DNA of 64,000 bases from Asticcacaulis sp. UBA2476 (GTDB lineage: Bacteria; Pseudomonadota; Alphaproteobacteria; Caulobacterales; Caulobacteraceae), in assembly GCA_002342035.1 (NCBI GenBank), contig DDPE01000036.1, forward strand, positions 1 through 64,000. The letters are read 5' to 3'. A model generated the notes under the pieces. The model was not told the origin of the DNA, did no database searches, and saw nothing but the letters and a program-made list of their open reading frames with translations. Made by a program: the position numbers and the translations under genes. Below, in pieces: positions 52,320-60,983 of the stretch. Position 1 is the first letter of the stretch. Each line of letters opens with the position of its first letter.

Positions 52320-52796
52320 TTAGAAGCTCCGTACGTTCTTGCGGCTCATGGCCTTGAAGTCGATGACTTCCGGCTGTTGAGCTTCATGGGGGTGTTCCGA
52401 ACCGGCATAGATACGCAGGTGCGTCAGTTGGGCGCGCGCCAAGGGCGATTCCTTCGGCAGCATACGCTCAACGGCCTTCATCAGAACGCGCTCAGGATAC
52501 TTACCGCCCAGGATTTGGCCCATGGTGCGGGTCTTGACGCCGCCAGGGTGACCGGTGTGCCAATGGAACACCTTATCCGTCAGCTTCTTACCGGTATAGT
52601 GAACCTTCTCGGCATTGATGATGATGACATAGTCACCGGAATCAACGTGAGGCGTGTAGGTAGGCAGGTGCTTGCCGCGAAGACGCATGGCAATGAACGA
52701 AGCCAGACGGCCGACTACGGCGTCCTGAGCGTCGATCACGACCCACTTCTTCTCGACATCGGCCGGCTTAAGCGGCGCGGTGGTCGATTTCAACAT
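52320..52796 (-). CDS. rplM: 50S ribosomal protein L13
   Basis: Large-subunit ribosomal protein, first gene of rplM-rpsI. The 158-residue protein has VVIDAQDAVVGRLASFIAMRLRGK, the DSGDYVIIINAEKV segment and GMLP-type KAVERMLPKESPLA. The ATG at 52796 has AAGGA 8 bases upstream; the frame continues upstream to 52835 without support. A well-placed promoter lies about 57 bases upstream. Confidence 0.96.
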   Translation of the reverse strand: MLKSTTAPLKPADVEKKWVVIDAQDAVVGRLASFIAMRLRGKHLPTYTPHVDSGDYVIIINAEKVHYTGKKLTDKVFHWHTGHPGGVKTRTMGQILGGKYPERVLMKAVERMLPKESPLARAQLTHLRIYAGSEHPHEAQQPEVIDFKAMSRKNVRSF

Positions 52797-52852
52797 GGTC
52801 AAATTCCTTAGATTTCTTACAGAATGCATTCCCATAAGAATGAAGTGGGCGG

Positions 52853-52881
52853 GAGATACATGATTGGTCGTGACAGGTCAA
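52853..52881 (-). promoter_or_regulatory. Putative rplM-rpsI promoter
   Basis: On the minus strand TTGACC (52881-52876) and TATCTC (52858-52853) are 17 bases apart, 57 bases upstream of the rplM start. The surrounding 52800-53068 is AT-rich and holds no gene; it is the divergent control region for rplM and the PhoX-like gene, the latter having TATAAT at 53036-53041. Confidence 0.5.
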
Positions 52882-53068
52882 CATATAATTTTTACCAAAA
52901 TAGACACACTGCATTGTTTTTATTAGCATTTTTAACAATGGTATTAAATTACCGTCATTTTTTACAATGATAACTTATCCAATGATTACCCTTTTCGATC
53001 TTTTCCACGTCCACACTGTCGTCTAAAAGCAGATATATAATCCCATCCGCCTACATTCCGGAGTTTTC

Positions 53069-54487
53069 ATGTACCTGTCGCGCCGCTCTATGATGAACCA
53101 TGCCGCTGCGGCATCCCTGGCTTTCTCAGGGTTCCCACTACTGGCGTGCGCTCAAAACAGTAGCCGCGCCGACAGTACGGCCATGACCTATGAAAATGAA
53201 GTTGAAGGGTATGGGCCACTCATTGAGGACAAATACGGGATTTGCGACCTCCCGGCAGGCTTCACATACAAGGTCATCAGCGAAGCCGGTGAAACCATGA
53301 GCGATGGTCTGGTCGTGCCGCACGTCCATGATGGCATGGGCTGCTTTGCGCACGGCACCGACACGATTGCACTCGTCCGTAATCATGAACTGGCACCTAA
53401 GCACCGTAATTTCGGCGCGATCGGTATGAATGGCCGCCTGATCGACAAATTAGACCGGTCAAAAGTCTATGACTTCGAGGCCAATGACTACCCGCTGCTG
53501 GGTGGCACGACGACTGTTATTTACAATATTAAAACCCTTCAGGTCGAGCAGCAGTTCATGTCAATCATCGGCACCTCGACCAATTGCGCCGGCGGTCAGA
53601 CTCCATGGGGCTCATGGCTGACCTGCGAAGAAACCGTGACCAAAGCCGGCGAAGGGGTCGGCAAGGATCACGGCTATGTCTTTGAAGTGCCTTCCGACCA
53701 CAAGGGGTTGGTTGCGCCGGTGCCGATAAAAGCCATGGGCCGCTTCAAACACGAAGCTACCGCCACCGATCCGCGCACTGGCATTATCTATTTGACCGAA
53801 GATACCAGCGACGGCGTGTTTTATCGTTACCTGCCTAATGATCGCCGTCACCTGCTTAAGGGCGGCAAGCTTCAGGCGCTAGGCTTCAAACAGTTCCCCA
53901 AAGGCGCGGTCACCTCAAACGTCGGTGAAACCATTTGGAAAGTCGGAGATACCTTCGATGCCGTTTGGATCGACCTAGATAATGTCGAAAGCCCGGATGA
54001 TGACCTCCGTGCGCGAGCCTATAAAGCCGGGGCGGCGCAGTTTGTCCGCGGTGAAGGCATCCATTTCGGTGACGGCGAGCTTTATTTCACCGCGACCTCC
54101 GGCGGCAAGGCCGAAGCCGGTCAGATCATCCGCTATCGACCCAGCCTGCACGAAGGACAAACCGGCGAAAAAGACGCCCCAGGCAAAGTCACCCTGTTTC
54201 TGGAGTCAGCCAACGAAAACGTCTTCGACTATGGTGACAACCTGACCATATCAAACTGGGGACACCTGTTCGTCTGCGAAGATCGCTACTCTGATAGCCT
54301 GCGCAACCACATCCGCATCGTGACCCCGCAGGGCAAGGTCGCGACTTTCGCCCGTAATGTGTTCAAGGAAAACGGCGAATGGGCAGGCGCGTGTTTTTCC
54401 CCTGACGGATCAACCCTGTTTGTCAACGTGCAGTGGCCGGGATTTACCTTAGCCATCACTGGTCCGTGGCAAACCTTCAAAGCCTGA
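53069..54487 (+). CDS. PhoX-family (DUF839) secreted protein
   Basis: A 472-residue protein with the fold of PhoX alkaline phosphatases, which use iron and calcium to release phosphate from esters. A twin-arginine leader (SRRSMMNHAAAASLAFSG) ends in a lipobox-like LLAC (Cys27), so it may be a lipoprotein. Features of DUF839 are visible: VPHVHDGMGCF, ALVRNHELAP, the GTSTNCAGGQTPWGSWLTCEE segment and HEATATDPRTGIIYLTEDTSDG. Whether it has phosphatase activity is not proven. It is a single gene with a TATAAT box and GGAG before the ATG, followed by a clear terminator. Confidence 0.87.
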   Translation: MYLSRRSMMNHAAAASLAFSGFPLLACAQNSSRADSTAMTYENEVEGYGPLIEDKYGICDLPAGFTYKVISEAGETMSDGLVVPHVHDGMGCFAHGTDTIALVRNHELAPKHRNFGAIGMNGRLIDKLDRSKVYDFEANDYPLLGGTTTVIYNIKTLQVEQQFMSIIGTSTNCAGGQTPWGSWLTCEETVTKAGEGVGKDHGYVFEVPSDHKGLVAPVPIKAMGRFKHEATATDPRTGIIYLTEDTSDGVFYRYLPNDRRHLLKGGKLQALGFKQFPKGAVTSNVGETIWKVGDTFDAVWIDLDNVESPDDDLRARAYKAGAAQFVRGEGIHFGDGELYFTATSGGKAEAGQIIRYRPSLHEGQTGEKDAPGKVTLFLESANENVFDYGDNLTISNWGHLFVCEDRYSDSLRNHIRIVTPQGKVATFARNVFKENGEWAGACFSPDGSTLFVNVQWPGFTLAITGPWQTFKA

Positions 54488-54491
54488 TACC

Positions 54492-54521
54492 AAAAAGCCC
54501 CGGTAACTCCGGGGCTTTTTT
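54492..54521. terminator. Bidirectional rho-independent terminator
   Basis: AAAAAGCCCCGG (54492-54503) pairs perfectly with CCGGGGCTTTTT (54509-54520) around a 5-base loop. It lies between the convergent PhoX-like and heme A synthase genes and serves both. Confidence 0.92.
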
Positions 54522-54522
54522 C

Positions 54523-55566
54523 TTATCTCAAACGGAAATCGCGATCAGCCCGCGCCACTTTCCACATTAGAAGTGTCGCCAGAATAATAAGGCAAACCGC
54601 CACAAACTGGTGCATCAGGCCAAAACCAATCTGTGCACCCGACACAAGTGTCGCCACACCTAAAATACCCTGTACCCAGACCAGAGTTGCCACTGACGTC
54701 GAGATCAAACGGATTTCATCGTCCATACATTTCTGAGCCACAATAATGGCATAAGCCGTGATCCCAATCAGAGCAACATAAGCGACGATACGGTGCATAA
54801 ACTGAACCATGCCCTGATCGTGGAAGAACACAAAGCCGATGCCTTTGCTCCAGTCAACATAGGGCGCAATGTGGCCATTCATCAGCGGCCAGTCATTATA
54901 GACCGTCCCGGCATCATTACCGGCGACCAACGCACCCAACAAGCATTGCAGGATGATCACGCCAAAAACCATAGATGTCGCCACACGCCAACCCTGCGGC
55001 GCACCACGTCCACGCCCCTGCCCGGCCAAGGCTTCACACGCCGTCCATAAAGTCAGCACCAGTATAACCAGCGCCATGCCTAAGTGAATCATCAACCGTT
55101 CAGGCGCGACATCAACGCGCTTATCAAGGCCGGATGACACCATCCACCATCCGATTCCGCCCTGCAGCGCACCAAGCCCCAACAGACCCGCGCAGCGCCA
55201 GATCAGACGCCCCGGCACCTCTGACCTTAGCAGCAAGATCACAAATGGCACAAAAAACACGACGCCGATCAACCGGCCCAAAAACCGGTGAATCCACTCC
55301 CACCAATAGATGCCTTTGAAATCCTCAAGATCCATATGGGCGTTGATCTGACTATATTCAGGAATTTTCTGATATTTTTCAAATTCCTGCTGCCAGGCCG
55401 CATCACCAAGCGGCGGTATAGCCCCGGTTACCGGTTTCCACTCTGTGATCGAAAGCCCCGAATCGGTCAGACGTGTAGCCCCACCGACCAGAATCATTGC
55501 CACGACTAAAAATGCCACCGCGAACAGCCACGCTGCCACCAGAGGAGACTTTAAGGGAAGTCGCAC
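54523..55566 (-). CDS. ctaA: Heme A synthase (CtaA/COX15)
   Basis: Converts heme O to heme A for cytochrome c oxidase; acts after CtaB (encoded at 61.7 kb). The 347-residue membrane protein has eight helices in two similar halves, with VGGATRLTDSGLSITEWKPVTGAIPP at the start of the first and IHRFLGRLIG, LMIHLGMALV, FMHRIVAYVA and LMHQFVAVCL carrying the His residues. The COX15 (type 2) form is usual in alphaproteobacteria. It is separated from the oxidase operon by about 2 kb. Confidence 0.95.
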   Translation of the reverse strand: MRLPLKSPLVAAWLFAVAFLVVAMILVGGATRLTDSGLSITEWKPVTGAIPPLGDAAWQQEFEKYQKIPEYSQINAHMDLEDFKGIYWWEWIHRFLGRLIGVVFFVPFVILLLRSEVPGRLIWRCAGLLGLGALQGGIGWWMVSSGLDKRVDVAPERLMIHLGMALVILVLTLWTACEALAGQGRGRGAPQGWRVATSMVFGVIILQCLLGALVAGNDAGTVYNDWPLMNGHIAPYVDWSKGIGFVFFHDQGMVQFMHRIVAYVALIGITAYAIIVAQKCMDDEIRLISTSVATLVWVQGILGVATLVSGAQIGFGLMHQFVAVCLIILATLLMWKVARADRDFRLR

Positions 55567-55754
55567 GTCTAACGCCTCACATTTGGTAATTTTGCCTCTT
55601 ATAGCTTAAGAGGTCTGTTCAATTCTTTAACCTTACCCGCTATAAGAGCGTTAATTACGACAATCTGACGAGCACTGAAAAGATTGAGAGATTTGCCCAC
55701 AGGGGCAAACAAATTTCAAGTGCCCGCCCCAGGAAACGATGAAAGGGTCCACAC

Positions 55755-56012
55755 ATGCGTGCTGAAGACTGGTTAGTGGCGGTCGCCGTCGGTTGCGTCG
55801 TAAGCTGGATAGCCAATGCCATAACTCAAAGCCGCTATAGCCTTCCGATCAATCTGTTTGTCGGCATATTTGGGGCGATACTGGTCAATATGCTGATCCA
55901 CACTATGTCGCTTTATCCGGATAGCCTGTTTTTGACGCTAAAGCTTGGCATGGCGGGATCAATCGGCTTACTGCTGCTGTTCCACATCAGCCGCCGACTG
56001 GAGCGCAGATGA
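55755..56012 (+). CDS. Small membrane protein, possibly GlsB/YeaQ-like
   Basis: An 85-residue protein with about three hydrophobic segments (roughly 5-23, 30-50 and 60-78) and a basic end (HISRRLERR). The pattern resembles transglycosylase-associated GlsB/YeaQ/YmgE proteins but without a clear Gly-rich signature, so the family is tentative. AAGGG precedes the ATG. It overlaps the next gene by 4 bases (ATGA), so they are coupled. A 7-bp TTTGCCC/GGGCAAA hairpin lies at 55692-55709 upstream. Confidence 0.6.
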   Translation: MRAEDWLVAVAVGCVVSWIANAITQSRYSLPINLFVGIFGAILVNMLIHTMSLYPDSLFLTLKLGMAGSIGLLLLFHISRRLERR

Positions 56013-56236
56013 CGTTTAAGCCCTTAAGCCTGCCGGTGCGTCGACTGATCGCCTGCGGGGGCATTATCGTGTTTTTATGCGTTTATGTGGCCTTGGTATC
56101 TAATATCGCTGGCCATCTGCCCGACAATAAGCTGATTGAACTGATGTATTATGGCCTGGCCGGAATTTTGTGGGGCATTCCAATAATACCCATTATTAGC
56201 TGGTCTGAAAATTATCAAACAAAAAACCGGCGTTGA
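56009..56236 (+). CDS. DUF2842 family membrane protein
   Basis: A 75-residue protein with two membrane helices (about 13-33 and 45-66). The RRLIACGGIIVFLCVYVAL start and the ELMYYGLAGILWGIPIIPIISW segment match DUF2842, found in alphaproteobacteria near ctaA and oxidase-assembly genes. Function unknown. It overlaps its upstream partner by 4 bases and ends before a hairpin terminator. Confidence 0.8.
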   Translation: MTFKPLSLPVRRLIACGGIIVFLCVYVALVSNIAGHLPDNKLIELMYYGLAGILWGIPIIPIISWSENYQTKNRR

Positions 56237-56242
56237 TACAGA

Positions 56243-56280
56243 TGCGGAGGCGGCCTGAAAATGTGCCGCCTCCGCCCCGT
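56243..56280. terminator. Terminator between convergent genes
   Basis: GCGGAGGCGGC (56243-56253) pairs perfectly with GCCGCCTCCGC (56264-56274) around 10 bases and leads into CCCGTTTTA. It ends the DUF2842 transcript and partly overlaps the 3' end of the peroxiredoxin transcript. Confidence 0.75.
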
Positions 56281-56281
56281 T

Positions 56282-56764
56282 TTAAATATTTTCCAGAACG
56301 TATTCGGCTGCCGAGACTTTGAACTCACCAGGCGCTTCAACGAACAATTTTTCGACAACACCATCCTTAGCCATCAGGGCGTAACGCTGAGAGCGAATGC
56401 CCATGCCGAACTGGCTGCCGTCCATGGTGAGGCCAAGCGCCTTGGCGAAGTCACCATTGCCATCACCCAGCATCAAAATCTCATCACCAATGCCTTGATC
56501 TTTGGCCCAGGCCTTCATGACAAAGGCATCATTGACGCTGGTGCAAACGACCGTATCGACGCCTTTGGCCTTAAAAGCGGCCACCTGATCCTTGTAGCCC
56601 GGCAAATGACGCGCTGAGCAGGTCGGGGTGAACGCTCCCGGCACAGCAAACAGGACAACCGTTTTACCGGAAAACACTTCGCTGCCGTTTATCGGCTTAG
56701 GGCCATCTTCGGTGGGGGTCGAGAATTTTGTGTCGGGTAAGCTATCGCCGGTTTTGAAGGTCAT
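56282..56764 (-). CDS. Peroxiredoxin (Prx5 type)
   Basis: Thiol peroxidase that reduces hydrogen and alkyl peroxides. The 160-residue protein has the Prx5/AhpE-type active site PGAFTPTCS with peroxidatic Cys49, preceded by GKTVVLFAVP and followed by SARHLPGY, VNDAFVMKAWAK and GMGIRSQRYALM, the usual Prx5 blocks. A second Cys (in VVCTSVN) may or may not resolve. AAGGA precedes the ATG. Donor is probably glutathione/glutaredoxin or thioredoxin; not shown. Confidence 0.93.
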   Translation of the reverse strand: MTFKTGDSLPDTKFSTPTEDGPKPINGSEVFSGKTVVLFAVPGAFTPTCSARHLPGYKDQVAAFKAKGVDTVVCTSVNDAFVMKAWAKDQGIGDEILMLGDGNGDFAKALGLTMDGSQFGMGIRSQRYALMAKDGVVEKLFVEAPGEFKVSAAEYVLENI

Positions 56765-56906
56765 GATGAAGTCCTTATTGTCATCTTACATAAGACTTGG
56801 CCGTATAAGCTGAGTGCCCGCCTGAGCCAAGTCAACAGAATGTGTAATCTCAAATTTTTGAGGTTTTACAGCTTGAAACCACCCCACAAACCCCCATCAT
56901 AAGTCT

Positions 56907-57524
56907 ATGAGCATACCCACCCCTCCGCCATCATCCGACCCAAACTCGCTTCAGGGGCACCTGCTGATCGCTATGCCGGGTCTTGACGATCCGAACTTTG
57001 ATCACAGTGTCATCTACATCTGTCAGCACGACGATGCTTCGGCCATGGGACTTGTACTTAACCATCCGATTCAAGGACTGGATTTCGGCCGAATGATGGA
57101 TGAACTCGGCATTGAAGGCGTTGACACTGACCGGACACGGCAAAAAATTTTTAACGGTGGTCCGGTGCAGAATGATCGCGGTTTTGTTCTCCACAGCCTC
57201 GACTACTGCCTAGAGGACATCACCCTGTCGCTGACCGGCAGCGAGGATATCAATGAGGCTACGGGTCTTGGCCTGACTGCCACCCGCGATATACTGGTTG
57301 ATCTGTCAAACGGCAAAGGTCCACGTGATGCGCTCATTGCCCTTGGCTATGCCGGCTGGACAGCAGGCCAGCTTGAAGCCGAAATCCGCCAGAATACCTG
57401 GCTGATCGCCCCTGCGGATAAGGCTATTATCTTTGCTCGCGACCCAGCCCGGATGTGGGAGATGGCAATTTCATCACTCGGCATCGCGCCTGAACACTTA
57501 AGCGGGCAATCCGGCAGCGCTTAA
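56907..57524 (+). CDS. YqgE/AlgH family protein
   Basis: A 205-residue cytoplasmic protein of the UPF0301 (YqgE/AlgH) family, whose biochemical role is unknown; AlgH has been tied to alginate control in Pseudomonas. The family start LQGHLLIAMPGLDDPNFDHSVIYICQH is split between residues 13 and 39; GLVLNHP, FNGGPVQNDRGFVLHS and GYAGWTAGQLEAEIRQNTWL follow, all standard. It is divergent from the peroxiredoxin and ends before a long palindrome. Confidence 0.93.
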   Translation: MSIPTPPPSSDPNSLQGHLLIAMPGLDDPNFDHSVIYICQHDDASAMGLVLNHPIQGLDFGRMMDELGIEGVDTDRTRQKIFNGGPVQNDRGFVLHSLDYCLEDITLSLTGSEDINEATGLGLTATRDILVDLSNGKGPRDALIALGYAGWTAGQLEAEIRQNTWLIAPADKAIIFARDPARMWEMAISSLGIAPEHLSGQSGSA

Positions 57525-57533
57525 AGCGTTTTT

Positions 57534-57559
57534 CCATCAAATGATCTCATTTGATGGAT
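57534..57559. repeat. 26-base near-perfect palindrome after yqgE
   Basis: TCCATCAAATGA (57534-57545) is the exact inverse of TCATTTGATGGA (57548-57559), with only two bases in the centre. It is 9 bases past the YqgE stop, before the convergent M16 gene. No T-tract follows on either strand, so it may be a protein site or a small dispersed element. Confidence 0.55.
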
Positions 57560-57590
57560 AGATGAGAGCACCACATAAAAATTAGATGGA

Positions 57591-58880
57591 TTACGCCGCA
57601 AACACTTGATGGATAACGGGCGCAGGGTCGGTTTTGAGCCGAGGCCCAAGAATAGCCGATGCACACCCCTTTTGACGGATGAGCGTGGTGCCGACCCGGC
57701 TCAGATCATCAAGCGTAACCAGATCAAGTTCGCGGGCCTGCTCATCAATCCCGAACAATCGGCCATAGGTCAATAACTGAGACGCATAGGCTCCGGCCCG
57801 CATGGCTGGATTTTCATCATTAAGATAAAGCGAGGTCTTAAACTGCGCCTTGGCTCGTTCCAATTCACGCTCCAGCGGACTTTCGGCCAGTTCACGTAAG
57901 GTCACGCCAATCAATTCACATAGGGGCTCAAGGTCTGCGGGTAGACACCCCGCATAGACCCCGACTACGCCGGTATCACGATACTGCGTCGACCAGGCAT
58001 CAATCGTGTAGGCCAGTCCGCGCGCCTCGCGCGCCGACTGAAACAGGCGCGACGCCATGCCTCCGCCCAAAATTTCACAGAACAGCCGCGTTGCGAACAA
58101 ATCGTCATCAAAACGGCTAACGCCTTCAAACGCCAGAGCCAGATTCACCTGCTCGATCCGGCGCGTCAGATGGCTGTGCTGACGGGTAAACTGAGCGCGT
58201 TCAGGTGTGGTTGTGACACCGGCAGGCTCCACCCCATCCAGTACCTTCACCAGAGCCTGATAGGCTGCGTCAGGGTCGATTCCGCCGGACACGCACAAAA
58301 CCATGTTCTGAGGCGCGTAGAGGCTTTGGGCAAAGTCACGCAGGCTTTTCACATCTACGGGTTTTAAGCTTTTGACCGTACCCAGGATCGGACGGCCCAG
58401 ACTTTGCTCAGCAAAGCTCGACCTCTGAAGCATATCGAAGACATGGTCATCGGGGGTATCAAAGGCCTCGGATATTTCCTGCCCCACCACCAGTTTTTCA
58501 CGCTTAAGTTCCTCTGGCTCCATGAGCGGACGAAACATCAGATCCGTGACCACTTCCAGCGCCAGCGGCAGCAAATGGTTCAGACCGCGCACCTCAAAGC
58601 GGGTGTGCTCATAGCCTGTCGAGGCATTGATCGTACCGCCCTGATGCTCAATCACCTCAGCCAGTTCACGGGCATTGCGGGTCCCCGCCCCCTTGAAAAC
58701 CATATGCTCCAAAAGGTGCGCCCAACCCGATTGAGCCTCCGTCTCAAAGCGCGTGCCCCCATGAATAATGGCGGTTAAGGCAAAGCTTTTCAAACCGGGG
58801 ATAGGATCACACAGTAATCTCAGGCCATTATCGAATTGATAGAGCCGGATAGCTGTGCCGGCCAGAACAGACTCACTCAT
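57591..58880 (-). CDS. M16 zinc peptidase (pitrilysin/insulinase family)
   Basis: A 429-residue zinc protease related to mitochondrial processing peptidase beta. The inverted zinc motif HLLEH is at residues 55-59 and the third ligand Glu is expected in the following helix (GYEHTRFEVRG...MEPEELKREKLVVGQEISEAFDTPDDH). Two M16 domains are present (N half with catalysis, C half from about 190). No signal peptide is evident, so it is likely cytoplasmic. It lies 6 bases after the SURF1 gene, so it is the last gene of the oxidase transcript as seen here. Confidence 0.92.
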   Translation of the reverse strand: MSESVLAGTAIRLYQFDNGLRLLCDPIPGLKSFALTAIIHGGTRFETEAQSGWAHLLEHMVFKGAGTRNARELAEVIEHQGGTINASTGYEHTRFEVRGLNHLLPLALEVVTDLMFRPLMEPEELKREKLVVGQEISEAFDTPDDHVFDMLQRSSFAEQSLGRPILGTVKSLKPVDVKSLRDFAQSLYAPQNMVLCVSGGIDPDAAYQALVKVLDGVEPAGVTTTPERAQFTRQHSHLTRRIEQVNLALAFEGVSRFDDDLFATRLFCEILGGGMASRLFQSAREARGLAYTIDAWSTQYRDTGVVGVYAGCLPADLEPLCELIGVTLRELAESPLERELERAKAQFKTSLYLNDENPAMRAGAYASQLLTYGRLFGIDEQARELDLVTLDDLSRVGTTLIRQKGCASAILGPRLKTDPAPVIHQVFAA

Positions 58881-58886
58881 CGGAAA

Positions 58887-59600
58887 TTAAGCGTTCACTT
58901 TCTTATATTTTTGGTACAGCACGGCCCCAAACATGGCCAAAAGCGTCCAGGCTAGCCCAAACCAGGTCAGGGCATATTCAAGATGGCGGTTAGACAAGGC
59001 CGCCGTCATCGGACTTTGCACCAGACCGCTGATTTCGAGATCTGACTTTTCCAGATCCATGATCACGAAATAGTCTTCACGCACGGGCATATTCAAAGCC
59101 TTGGAAATTTCGCGCGCCGAACGCCAATACCACTCGTTCTTTTCCGGCACATTAGGCGGCGTCATGCCCGCCGGCATAGCATCAAGCTTTCGCAAACGGC
59201 CCACAACGGGCGTCATGATCGGCAGATCCTGCGGCAATGGCACCTCAGAAAAGCCCAGTTCAGTGATAATTTTTCGCTCTGAATCATAAGGACACGTACC
59301 CAGAACGTGATACCCGGACACGCCGTTCAACAGGCCATGCATGTAGATCAGTTTATCCGCCTCAATGAAACAGTTGGTGATAGTGATCTGCCGCCACGAC
59401 ACATCCTGATCCCCGGCAATAACGTCACGAACCGGTAATGGCGCAATCGTCCGGGTGCGCTCAATTTCAGATTTCAACCCTTGCTTCCAGTGAAGGCGCT
59501 GCAATTGCCACACGCCCAATCCATTAAGGCAAAGGAAGGCTATGACGACACAAACCGTCATGATCGGTGGGGCTAGTTTAAATAAAGACCTAACCGCCAT
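58887..59600 (-). CDS. SURF1 family cytochrome oxidase assembly protein
   Basis: A 237-residue inner-membrane protein that helps insert heme A into cytochrome c oxidase. It has the two-helix SURF1 layout: helix 1 at about 13-31 (VIAFLCLNGLGVWQLQRLHWK, with the family GxWQxxRxxWK pattern) and helix 2 near 210-230 (LEYALTWFGLAWTLL), with a periplasmic domain between. The start overlaps the DUF983 gene by 11 bases, consistent with an operon. Confidence 0.92.
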   Translation of the reverse strand: MAVRSLFKLAPPIMTVCVVIAFLCLNGLGVWQLQRLHWKQGLKSEIERTRTIAPLPVRDVIAGDQDVSWRQITITNCFIEADKLIYMHGLLNGVSGYHVLGTCPYDSERKIITELGFSEVPLPQDLPIMTPVVGRLRKLDAMPAGMTPPNVPEKNEWYWRSAREISKALNMPVREDYFVIMDLEKSDLEISGLVQSPMTAALSNRHLEYALTWFGLAWTLLAMFGAVLYQKYKKVNA

Positions 59601-59964
59601 GTGAACGATCCTTAACCCGGTTTTTCAGTTGGAACGCGACGGTTACCCCTTTCAGGGGACGCATCAGCCCAAAGCTAAGGATCAAAGCCAAGGGCAACCA
59701 AATTACCATATGAACCCAGATGGGCGGTTGATAAGCGAAGTCCGTAATCACAAAACCAAAGCAGCAGATAAAGCCTGCGATCAAAATAATGAAGACGACG
59801 GGACCGTCTCCGGTATCCGCCGCCTTAAAATTCTGACCGCAATTTTGGCAATCATCGCTGACTTTAAGAAAGCCTGAAAACAGTCTTCCTTTACCACAGA
59901 CGGGACACTTACCTTTCACGGCCGCGAGGAAATTAACCTCACGACCGCCGGGATTATCGTTCAT
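59590..59964 (-). CDS. DUF983 family zinc-ribbon membrane protein
   Basis: A 124-residue protein with an N-terminal zinc ribbon (CPVC at 20-23, CQNC at 39-42) and two membrane helices (about 55-76 and 82-103). DUF983 genes lie next to ctaE and surf1 in many alphaproteobacteria and are presumed to help oxidase assembly, though the function is unproven. The TGATG overlap with ctaE (1 base) shows translational coupling. Confidence 0.9.
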   Translation of the reverse strand: MNDNPGGREVNFLAAVKGKCPVCGKGRLFSGFLKVSDDCQNCGQNFKAADTGDGPVVFIILIAGFICCFGFVITDFAYQPPIWVHMVIWLPLALILSFGLMRPLKGVTVAFQLKNRVKDRSHGG

Positions 59965-60836
59965 CAGTGCGCCACGCCAAAGACGACGTAGATGAAGGCA
60001 AACAGGAACAACCAGACCACATCAACGAAGTGCCAGTACCAGGCTGCAGCCTCGAAACCGAAATGCTTCTTGGGCGTGAAATCACCACCCATAAGACGCA
60101 GCAGACACACCGCCAGGAAGATAGTTCCGATCAGAACGTGGAAACCGTGAAAGCCCGTCGCCATGAAGAATGACGAACCGTAAAGACCTGAATTAGCCGC
60201 CTCTTCGTTGAAGAACAGATGGTGCTCAATGATGTGGTGATATTCATAGGCCTGAACGCCCGTAAAGATAGCCCCAAGAATCACGGTCAGCAGAAGACCG
60301 AGCTTGGCATCCTTACGATTGCCCACCTGAAGCGCATGGTGCGCCCAGGTAACCGTGGTGCCCGACAGCAACAGGATAAGCGTGTTCAGCAGCGGCAAGT
60401 GCCAGGCACTGACCAGTTCGACACCGTGTGGCGGCCAGTTTGACCACGCCGTGCGCACTTCTTCGATGGCCGAAGCTTCGGACGCCCGGTGGCTGCCGAA
60501 CAGAGCCATTTCAAAGAAAATCCAGAACCATGCCACGAAGAACATGACTTCGGACGCGATGAACATGATCATACCGTAGCGCAAACCCAGTTGAACCACA
60601 GGGGTATGGTCGCCGCCCTTGGATTCCTTGATGACATCGCGCCACCAGCCGAACATCGAATACAGGATGCCGACAAAACCTATGGCGAAGACGTACCATG
60701 TACCCTTTTCAAGTCCGAAAAGGCCCTTTAGCCAGATAACCAGGCCCACAAACATCAGCGTTACAAACGCCGATGACACCAGCGGCCAGGGGCTGGGATT
60801 AATAATGTGATAGTCGTGCTTTGCGCCGTGAGCCAT
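59964..60836 (-). CDS. ctaE: Cytochrome c oxidase subunit III
   Basis: Core subunit of the aa3-type terminal oxidase. The 290-residue protein has seven membrane helices and family blocks HDYHIINPSPWPLVSSAFV, LRYGMIMFIASEVMFFVAWFW, WPPHGVELVSAWHLPLLNTLIL and FHGFHVLIGTIFL. It may stabilise proton uptake. A 147-base gap to ctaG contains no other gene; it may hold a promoter. DUF983 and surf1 follow. Confidence 0.96.
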   Translation of the reverse strand: MAHGAKHDYHIINPSPWPLVSSAFVTLMFVGLVIWLKGLFGLEKGTWYVFAIGFVGILYSMFGWWRDVIKESKGGDHTPVVQLGLRYGMIMFIASEVMFFVAWFWIFFEMALFGSHRASEASAIEEVRTAWSNWPPHGVELVSAWHLPLLNTLILLLSGTTVTWAHHALQVGNRKDAKLGLLLTVILGAIFTGVQAYEYHHIIEHHLFFNEEAANSGLYGSSFFMATGFHGFHVLIGTIFLAVCLLRLMGGDFTPKKHFGFEAAAWYWHFVDVVWLFLFAFIYVVFGVAH

Positions 60837-60983
60837 TTCCGTCCAACTCTTCGTTTGCGCCCCCCTGTTGTGGGCTGGCCTTAATTTTCAGGTCTCGTCA
60901 AATGCGAAACTGTCGCTAATCCCGTTTATGCCAAATCGTTCGTAAACACAATGCAAAGACCCGGCTTAAAGCAGGGTTTTAGG

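Noticed and set aside
52860..53035. PhoB box upstream of the PhoX-like gene
   Set aside because: Short GTC-containing repeats are present, but none matches the direct-repeat Pho box well enough to report.
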